A stretch of DNA of 64,000 nucleotides from Astrocystis sublimbata (Eukaryota > Ascomycota > Sordariomycetes > Xylariales > Xylariaceae), in assembly GCA_022453515.1 (NCBI GenBank), contig JAJNNY010000064.1:62001-126000 (forward strand), read 5' to 3'. A program made the position numbers and the translations under genes. Below, in pieces: positions 57,249 through 64,000 of the stretch. The notes under the pieces are model-generated. The model worked only from the letters and a program-made list of their open reading frames with translations, was not told the DNA's origin and ran no database searches. Position 1 is the first letter of the stretch, and each line of letters starts with the position of its first letter.

Positions 57249-59192
57249 TCAGTTCGCTTCGGCAAGCTGGGCCCCCTGTACGTTTCGACATCTAGGGCTG
57301 TTGCGACGAGGTTCGTCTTCGTCATCAATGGCCTTGGCACTGGCCGGGGTGAACTGCCGGTGGCGTTTTGGACCCTTGTCGGAGCCGCTGCCGATACGGC
57401 ACTCCGTGCCCGTCTTGGGCTCCGCATTATGATGAGTAAAAGGGTTTCCCGAGTTGGTGCAATCGATCCCGAAGTCCGGACCTGAGTGGGATCGCTGAGA
57501 GAAAGCACCAGAAAAGGAGCCTTGACTCGGCGAATTGCTAGCGTTGCTAATATGGCGGGTAATCTTACCCAATTGGCCGTAAACCGACTGTGAGACTTTG
57601 CGCATGTCGATGTGATCTAGATTTGTTGTCTCGTCAGCGCAACATTCGAGGTTCGGCCGATTTTCCTTGCGTGACTTGATTTCCGGAGCTGGTATGCCCA
57701 TATTCGGTCCTTGGACTGGCAGCGGGTGTGGTTGATTCAGGAGCGAATTGGTAAGGGACGTCGCCAGGTCCGTCGAGAAGAAATCAGTAGGTGGGGGGGT
57801 ATCTGCGATTGATTAGCACGAGATGCCTGATGTTGCAGCCTATGGGCACAGTGGAAATTACGAACTTACTTCCCGGGGTCCCAAGTTTGTTGATATCGAT
57901 TCCAAGATCATCGACAAAGCTCGCGTCCCCCGTATTAGCTGTTGGGGTATTAGCTGGCACTTTTGTTGCGAGATGGCTGTTGTCAGCGTCATCGAGACTG
58001 GCAACGAAACCCATTGGGCGGAAATCCGTCATCATCTGGCTACCAGAGCAACCGGAGGAACTGTAGTCAGGCATACTGATGTCAGAATGCGATACCTTGC
58101 TTCGCACGTTGGCCCTAGGGTTCGTCGGCTTCCCCATTTCACAAGTTTGCTGGCTTACGAAGACCCCATAGCTGTTCGGCCATTCGAATAGAGTCGACAT
58201 GTCAATTTTGTTGGAGTTAAAAGGATCTGCGTACCCTAATTGGGGTGCGTTTGCACAATCTGGGTTGAACTGAGGACCTGCTGCACCCTTGACGAAGCTG
58301 CATCGTTGGCGTGGCGAGTGTGTATGGGCATCTGGGCCATCTTCATGTTGCTGGGCTGGGACAGGCATGGTAGGGTTGAAGGGGCCACGACGCCACATGG
58401 CGGGATTCGGAAAGGCAATACCAGACATCTCTAGAATGTCAAGCGGGGCGTGCTGGAAGGAAAACGCGACCATATTCTTGACTCGCTCGATTGGGGCCGT
58501 CACGGAATCCCGGGGAAACCCTTCACTGATGACGATTTTGATACGTCCGACTTCGTCGGCAGGGCTCCAGTAGCTTTGTCGAAGCAGCTCGTTACGGAAC
58601 TGAGGAAACTGGAGCTGTTCAAGTTCGCCGTTCTTGGTGAATTCTGCAGGCAAAGTCAGCCAGGGCGTTGGCTGGTTGGTGCCGTTGCAACGGTCTGTCA
58701 TACCGAAGCTGTGGTTGATGAGCTGTGGCCATGGGCCGGTACGATTGAATGAGGAAGTCCTGCAAAAGAGACGCTGTCAGATGAATCCCTTGATACATCG
58801 ACCCAGGGTCCAAAGTGAGCATACGCGATGAGACGGCCGTCAATCAAGACGCGCGCCTCGAATTTGACAAGCTCCGGATGCTTGCTGTAGTTTTGAGAAA
58901 ATTGACTGATATCTGGGGTCTTCCAGGAATGAAGAGATATATTGAAGTGAGTGCCTGGGGCGAGACCAGGCACGAAGCAAGTCATGGTGGGCAATCCGTA
59001 GGAGCCATTGGTATAGGCAAACTCTGATCCATCGACAGGTCAGCACAATATCTCGTCTCTCGACCACCCTCGGCTCTCCAGAGTCGTAAACATACCTGAG
59101 TCGTGGATTACGTGACAGTTGATCTTGAACTCCTTAATGGGGACCTTGGAGTCCTTGGGGAACAACAACACGTCCCAGTCTTCGAACCGCAT
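57249..59192 (-). CDS. Conserved uncharacterised fungal protein (559 residues)
   Basis: Five exons: 59192-59096, 59023-58825, 58759-58704, 58643-57870, 57802-57249. The N-terminal half looks like a folded, probably beta-rich domain: MRFEDWDVLLFPKDSKVP, CFVPGLAPGTHFNISLHSW, LVKFEARVLIDGRLIA, then across two splices TGPWPQLINHSFEFTKNGEL, and IKIVISEGFPRDSVTAPIER. I recall this arrangement as typical of a single-copy ascomycete protein without a named domain. The second half is disordered, rich in Ser, Asn and Pro, with a basic stretch (GSDKGPKRHRQFTPASAKA) near the end that could be a nuclear signal. No signal peptide or membrane helix is present. Retaining the 60-bp third intron would keep the frame open and add 20 residues. 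Function is unknown. Confidence 0.82.
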
Positions 59193-60684
59193 TGTTATGG
59201 AGGTTAGTGGATAGATGAAGTGAGTCGATTAAGTATTTCAGCCAAGAAGACGAAGCAGCGGGCAACTCAGCGGTCAGTAGAATGGCATAACAAGGAAGCA
59301 AGGCGATGGGAGAATTGGCATGCAAAGCAGTGGATGGCAGGGGTTTGAGGTGAGATTGACCTGTGGGTAGGTAGGTAGGTAATGCCCAGGCTACTATTCG
59401 TTTGTCTACCTAGGTAGCTTGGAATGGAGTGATGACGTTTCTATGTTTGGTAGATTGGGTTATAAAACGCAGGAGCGAGACAGTTTTCTCCCAACAGGTA
59501 AGAGCACACCTGGGTTAAGAACATGTTAGTCCGAGAACAACGATTGTATAACATGGAAGCCACATCATTGATATATATAACCAATAATACAATCTGGTAT
59601 TGATTAAATAATAGTCAATACAAAACATTTGTTAAAGTATGTATTGAATGTTGATTAAATGTTGACTATGTAGTAGTTAGGGCATGGGTTACATACCTGC
59701 ATACATAGGTAGGTATGTAGTACCCAAGGTCGATAAGCTTCGATACCTGAACTCGAGCCTTGTAGCTGTCGATGGTGAGCTTATGAGGCTCATGACTACC
59801 CCGAGGTAGGTATTGTCCACTGAGGCAGTAGCGGCCTTGGAAGGCATGACGGGTTGATGGGGATTACCTACCAGGACTTGCTGAATATATTGCTGAGATG
59901 AGTAAGCTGGCAGGGGAATTAACGTATTGCGAGGCTGAGTGGCAGCAGGTAGCTCTCCCTCTTCGTCTACTTCGATGTCACGGTTGTTGCTGGTTTTAGG
60001 AGCAGTGGATGACTTGCAGTATGGGGTATATTCTCTTCTGAGCTTTGGAGACGGGAGGACGGCGATGGCTCAGCAAGGGAAAGGACCTGCCTGAGGAGAC
60101 CGGCAGCGATCGTGTCGTGGGTAGGAAGGTTGCTAGATTTGATGCTGTGTTACTTGTGTGTTTTAGTAGGTAGAAAATGATGGCTCTGCGTCGGCCATTT
60201 AGAGAGAATTGGTGAGTGGTGATCGACTGTGAGTCCAAATTGGAGTCACAACCAGGAGTTGTGAGGTTAGAGTACGATATTCGACGATTTTGCACAGATG
60301 GTGCCAAACCATAGAGTCCTAAAAATAAGTGAAATGTTCTTCCAAGGGTTAGAGCATGTTTTGGCTGATCCCATAAGAACTACCGTACTCGTTATTTTAT
60401 AGAGCATTTATACAGATACCTAGAGTTCTCATTCAAAAATGACTTGTGGTTCATTTTCGCACCGGAAGTGAGCAGAGTTGTGGAAATATTTCGGACTGTG
60501 AAAATAGATAGGAGGAAAAGCTCCTATCGGAATGAAGCAAATTGTTCATCACACGAAAACATTATGGTACCGAATGTGGTCCAAATTCAGGGACAAGCCG
60601 GGAAAATGGTCTCACGGGCGTCCTTCTGTGGCTACGTTTGGATAGCTTTCATTGGTAACTGTTCTGGTATCTGTACGAAAATGT
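59193..60684. other. Intergenic, no supported gene
   Basis: About 1.5 kb upstream of the 559-residue gene. TACCTA/GGTAGGTA patches lie near 59368-59385 and 59700-59720, and a very AT-rich stretch near 59560-59670 repeats TTGATTAAAT. A 103-codon minus frame at 59996-60307 has no recognisable family. Confidence 0.5.
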
Positions 60685-61308
60685 CTATTCCTCAACCTCC
60701 TCTGCTTGGAATGGCTCCGGATCGCCGGGTGCTCTAGCCTGTTGACAAGCTGTTAGTATAGGAGTCCAACATAGGAATGTGGGCAGTTGTTGCGAGAAAT
60801 CACGCACCCTCACGGCACCAGGTCCGCCGAGCTCCCGCTCCAGACCGCCCTCAAATTCGCGTGGGAACGACGGCTTGTCGGGGTACAGGCGGCCAACAAT
60901 CCAGCACACTCCAAGAACGGTGGCGATGAAAACACCGATCTGGGCGAAAGCGGTTTTCGAATCGACCCAAGTGTACTCGTAAGTGCTGAACACGCCGAGA
61001 ATGTCGTGGTCCTCGTGGACAGGCTCGCCAAAGTTCCTGCGCTCCTGCTTGTCCCACCAGTCTCCGTGGGGGTCGCGGAACTGTCGCTTGACCGGGGGAG
61101 GGTTGATGAAGCCGTTGTTCTGGTTGGGGTCCTCGGCATCAGTGAGGGTAGGGTATTCGGGGAACTTCTCCTCGGTGATCTTCTTGTCGTGGTACGATTC
61201 GGGGAAGAATGTTCGCTGCTGGATCATGGGTAGTCGTCGGGGTGCGGGCATGGAGGCTGCGCGGGATGCGCGCAGGGCCGAGGCCCTGGCGACTCGTGGG
61301 TAGAGCAT
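60685..61308 (-). CDS. Mitochondrial complex I subunit, NDUFB8/ASHI-like
   Basis: Two exons (61308-60808 and 60738-60685) give 184 residues. It begins with an Arg/Ala-rich mitochondrial presequence (MLYPRVARASALRASRAASM). The mature part contains FPEYPTLTDAEDPNQNNGFI, WDKQERRNFGEPVHEDHDIL and one membrane helix (AFAQIGVFIATVLGVCWIVG), then LYPDKPSFPREFEGGLEREL. These match the beta-subcomplex accessory subunit of NADH:ubiquinone oxidoreductase in the inner membrane. A 69-bp intron lies near the 3' end; the tail is acidic (AEEVEE). The gene is divergent from SWR1 with 790 bp between starts. Confidence 0.9.
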   Translation of the reverse strand: MLYPRVARASALRASRAASMPAPRRLPMIQQRTFFPESYHDKKITEEKFPEYPTLTDAEDPNQNNGFINPPPVKRQFRDPHGDWWDKQERRNFGEPVHEDHDILGVFSTYEYTWVDSKTAFAQIGVFIATVLGVCWIVGRLYPDKPSFPREFEGGLERELGGPGAVRVRDFSQQLPTFLCWTPILTACQQARAPGDPEPFQAEEVEE

Positions 61309-62098
61309 CTGTCCCTGTCAGTAAATGCGCGGATTTTCGAGGAGAGGACTCAAGGGCGATTGAGCATACCGTGGGCCTGGCGGGTGGCGCGATACTCTTG
61401 GGAGTCTGCAATGTGCAATTGGTGATGCGGTACCTACCTAGGCAAATTGGTAGCTGGTGGTTGACCTCGCACTGCAGGCTGAGTGAATCGACCGACTCGG
61501 CTGGAGCTGCAATGATCAAGTTGTGATTGGACGGGACGGTGGGGGCGAGAGATACCTCTAGACGGGTACATAAGGTAAGTACCTAAGCGGGGCTAAGTAC
61601 TGGTACTAGTAGACCCACCTAAAGGTGGTCCTCCTCGGTCCTCCTGTCTTGTCAGACAAAAGTACCTAGGAGCACCATGAGTAGTACGTACCTCGCCTAC
61701 TTCCAGGTACCTAACCACCTGGAGGCACGGGCCCCATGACGCTATGTAGATCGGTACCGTTCGCTGCACCGTCCAAATACGGTACCCACATACCTAGTAC
61801 CTACTTATGTACTCCGTACCATAAACGGATGGATGGCTAAGGTGGTCAGGTTGTTTGTCAGAGCGCGGCGAGGCGGAGTTGGCCAGGGTGAAATTTTTGA
61901 ATCAGCATCATCCTACGGGAAACGGCGATTTCGACATAGATTGCATCATAACCATCGACCCTGAGGCCTAGTCACGGCCAAAACCCGCCACATGAATCTC
62001 GCGTTAATTCTCTATCCGTAGACGTAGATTTTACCCGAGCAAATGCCTATTCCGCCGAGTTCTCCGTGCTCTTGCTCCGCCACCCACCCCGGACAGCT
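61309..62098. promoter_or_regulatory. Bidirectional promoter region between complex I subunit and SWR1
   Basis: About 790 bp between divergent genes. It contains several TACCTA/TAGGTA patches (61431-61443, 61570-61583, 61660-61720, 61785-61810). The SWR1-side leader contains a short uORF at 62043. Confidence 0.6.
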
Positions 62099-62102
62099 AT
62101 GA
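62043..62102 (+). other. uORF (19 codons) overlapping the SWR1 start
   Basis: ATG at 62043 opens a 19-residue peptide whose TGA stop (62100-62102) overlaps the SWR1 ATG (62099-62101) as ATGA. This geometry can reduce or couple initiation at the main start. It matters only if the transcript begins upstream of 62043. Confidence 0.55.
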
Positions 62103-64000
62103 CGGGCACCGCGTCGCCCCAGTCCGCCGCTGCAGAACCATCGCCGTTGTCGTCGATATCGACGCTGAGTTCAACATCAACAACACCATCTCCCACCCAT
62201 TCCTCTTCAAACTCTCCCGGCTCAACACGACCAACCCGATCCAGCGCTGCTGCTACGAACGCCACCGCCGCCCTTGTCGCTGTCACAAACCCAGGTGCTA
62301 ATGGAATCCATCACCGCAACACCCCCAATGATCCCGATAGCCCAAGTGCGGACCCCGACGATGGCGACGACGACGATGACGGCGACGACGACGACGACAA
62401 TGCCAGAGGCAGTACGCACGAGGATGAGCCGCCTGCCAAACGACAATGTGTGCGCGAAACCACCCCTCAGAGGCCAATACGCCGCCCGAAACTCATATCG
62501 CCTCCGTGGAAGAAGGTTGAGGCCGAAGGTCCTACCACCTTCTTGGAGGATGGCAAGCGGCGGTCCGGGCGCACCAATGCACTCCCACTCGAGCTGATGC
62601 CTAGATCTACGAAGCGAGCGACGAGACACTCGTTAAGCGGCGCGCCTAACGGGACGCCGACGCAGACCCCTCTCAAAAGCACCAATACACGAGACCGCCG
62701 TTCAAGCACGATCGCCACTGCACAGAGGAACGCGTCGACATCTCGACCATCCTCCATCTCTAAGCCGCCGCCTTCTTCAGCATCCAAATCGAGTGCGAGG
62801 CAGACGGCGAATAGCACATCGAAGCCGACCCCGAGAACAAGACCCACCTCGACGCCAGCGCGCCCTCCCCCAGAGTCCCCCAAACGCACCCTGCCCACCC
62901 GCCGAAGCTCGCGCACGAGGAAGAACAGCATCGACAGTCCTACCCAAATCCACGAGTCACCGGAAAGCTCCAACACGTCGAGAACTCTTCGCATTAAACT
63001 ACGTGTCAAGGTTCCGACAGCCATCCCTATTGTGCACCCGGTCCAGGTAGGCGTTTATCCTGGCCAGCAGCTACCACGGCCCAGACTTGCACCAAGTTTC
63101 GAGGAGTATGTCGCACTGGCACCAGCGATCGACGTCGCGGAGGGCGGCTGGGCAGATGTGGTCGAGGACGGGCCCCCATTCACACAGGAGTTGGCCGAGA
63201 GGGACGCCCAGATCATCTTGCGAGTTGAGAGGGAGGTCGAACCTGGCGGTCTTCTCAGCGAGGGACGCTCCAGTCTGTTCGCCCCGGACACCTTGGAAGA
63301 ACCATCGCGCCAGTGGGCACATATCGACCATCTTATAAAACAGATGGCCAACTTCCGGAAGTTGATGGTCATGGAGCATCAGAGACACAAGGCCACTGCC
63401 AAAAAGTTAGCCGAGGCCTGCAGGGACGAGTGGCTCAGTCGCCAACCCAAATCAGCCGAGGAGATCGAAGCTGAGGCCCGAACGGAGTGCTTTGGACGCT
63501 ACAAGATTGTCGTGAAAGCCCTGGTGGGTACATGGGAAAACGTCCGAATCGAGGTGAATCGCCGGCGGTTGGAGGCATGGCAAGCCGCGGAACAAAAGCG
63601 AGTAAAGGCTGCCTTGAATGAGGCAGTGAGCATGTCCGAGCTCAAGCTGCGGGCTCGTCAAGCTCGTGCCGAATCTGATGCCATGTCGGACGAAGATGGC
63701 GAAGAGGATGACGATCTCGAAGATTCCGATGGCGAAGACGACAATGAAGACGCTGGGGATGGAATGGGCGAAGTGGACGTGGACCCCGATCGAGAACCTG
63801 TTTCTGATGTCGAGTCGATTGGCAATGAGGACAACATGTCGTCGTCCGACAACGACGACGACGAAGACATCAAATCGACCGTGTCTGATGAAGGCTTAAC
63901 ACAAGAACAGCTTCGACAAAAATATGCAGATATACCCAGCCTTACGACCGCCACGAGCATTGGAAATGGTAGTGGCATCAACGGCGACCTGGAAGCAAGA
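62099..64000 (+). CDS. SWR1: SWR1 chromatin-remodelling ATPase, N-terminal part (runs off window)
   Basis: An open frame of 634 residues from ATG 62099 to the window edge with no intron. SWR1 is the Snf2-family ATPase that exchanges H2A for H2A.Z in nucleosomes. The first 130 residues are Ser/Thr/Pro-rich, followed by an acidic GDDDDDGDDDDDN run. PPWKKVEAEGPTTFLEDGKR is a block found near the N-terminus of fungal SWR1. A basic Ser/Pro region follows, then the HSA domain at about residues 400-500 (RQWAHIDHLIKQMANFRKLM to NRRRLEAWQAAEQKRV), which binds actin and Arp4. A second acidic region follows at about 525-610 (histone-binding type). The ATPase domain must lie beyond the window. The first in-frame ATG is used. 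Confidence 0.92.
   Translation, partial: MTGTASPQSAAAEPSPLSSISTLSSTSTTPSPTHSSSNSPGSTRPTRSSAAATNATAALVAVTNPGANGIHHRNTPNDPDSPSADPDDGDDDDDGDDDDDNARGSTHEDEPPAKRQCVRETTPQRPIRRPKLISPPWKKVEAEGPTTFLEDGKRRSGRTNALPLELMPRSTKRATRHSLSGAPNGTPTQTPLKSTNTRDRRSSTIATAQRNASTSRPSSISKPPPSSASKSSARQTANSTSKPTPRTRPTSTPARPPPESPKRTLPTRRSSRTRKNSIDSPTQIHESPESSNTSRTLRIKLRVKVPTAIPIVHPVQVGVYPGQQLPRPRLAPSFEEYVALAPAIDVAEGGWADVVEDGPPFTQELAERDAQIILRVEREVEPGGLLSEGRSSLFAPDTLEEPSRQWAHIDHLIKQMANFRKLMVMEHQRHKATAKKLAEACRDEWLSRQPKSAEEIEAEARTECFGRYKIVVKALVGTWENVRIEVNRRRLEAWQAAEQKRVKAALNEAVSMSELKLRARQARAESDAMSDEDGEEDDDLEDSDGEDDNEDAGDGMGEVDVDPDREPVSDVESIGNEDNMSSSDNDDDEDIKSTVSDEGLTQEQLRQKYADIPSLTTATSIGNGSGINGDLEAR

Noticed and set aside
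56858..57508. 216-codon minus frame
   Set aside because: It overlaps the last exon of the 559-residue gene in another frame and has no family resemblance; the other frame joins cleanly across introns.
1..64000. tRNA genes, rRNA genes, CRISPR arrays, telomere repeats
   Set aside because: I saw no convincing cloverleaf with A and B boxes, no rRNA-like sequence, no spaced direct repeats and no TTAGGG array. A tRNA scan would be needed to exclude tRNAs fully.

Overview
The window reads as nuclear DNA of a filamentous ascomycete (Pezizomycotina, probably Sordariomycetes and perhaps Hypocreales). Genes are split by short introns of about 50-155 bp with GTAAGT/GTATGT donors. Recognisable products include SWR1, an ERJ5-like DnaJ protein, a complex I subunit, BCS1-like and UNC93-like proteins. 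The retroelement carries C-to-T damage typical of fungal repeat-induced point mutation (RIP). Exon joins were worked out by hand. For every multi-exon gene reported as intact, the spliced length is a multiple of three and one frame runs from ATG to stop (SWR1 leaves the window).

Layout. 0.1-6.9 kb: three plus-strand genes for a DszA/NtaA-type flavin monooxygenase, an UNC93-like transporter and a zinc-free MDR (trans-enoyl-reductase-like) oxidoreductase, a possible small metabolic cluster. 7.3-8.0 kb: an isoprenylcysteine-methyltransferase-like membrane protein. 8-14 kb: gene-poor, with one two-exon membrane/proline-rich gene on the minus strand. 14-18.2 kb: a Gln-rich protein and the ER DnaJ protein. 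19.4-24.6 kb: a sugar-porter MFS protein, a broken glutathione S-transferase gene and a secreted amidohydrolase. 24.6-37.2 kb: sparse accessory DNA with a secreted protein, an intact TAP-type hydrolase, a small H1-like basic protein, a kinase fragment and two complementary halves of one FAD-linked oxidoreductase lying on opposite strands either side of the hydrolase. 37.4-44.7 kb: a complete but dead Ty3/gypsy chromovirus with 330-bp LTRs and a 5-bp target duplication. 47.2-55.9 kb: a DHA2-type drug transporter, a BTB protein, a BCS1-like AAA ATPase and a Q/N-repeat secreted protein. 57.2-64 kb: conserved core genes, namely an uncharacterised 559-residue protein, a complex I subunit and the start of SWR1, the last two divergently transcribed.

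The most notable signals are: (1) an oxidoreductase gene apparently split by a 4.4-kb inversion that carries the hydrolase gene; (2) a retroelement whose reading frames have no visible indels but many nonsense codons of the CpA-to-TpA type, with LTRs that differ at only three sites, all of that same type; (3) an 11-nt complementarity between LTR and primer-binding site that predicts Tf1-like self-priming; (4) a GST pseudogene with two identical Trp-to-stop changes plus two frame breaks; and (5) a 19-codon uORF whose stop overlaps the SWR1 start codon. No wholly new multi-gene system was recognised.
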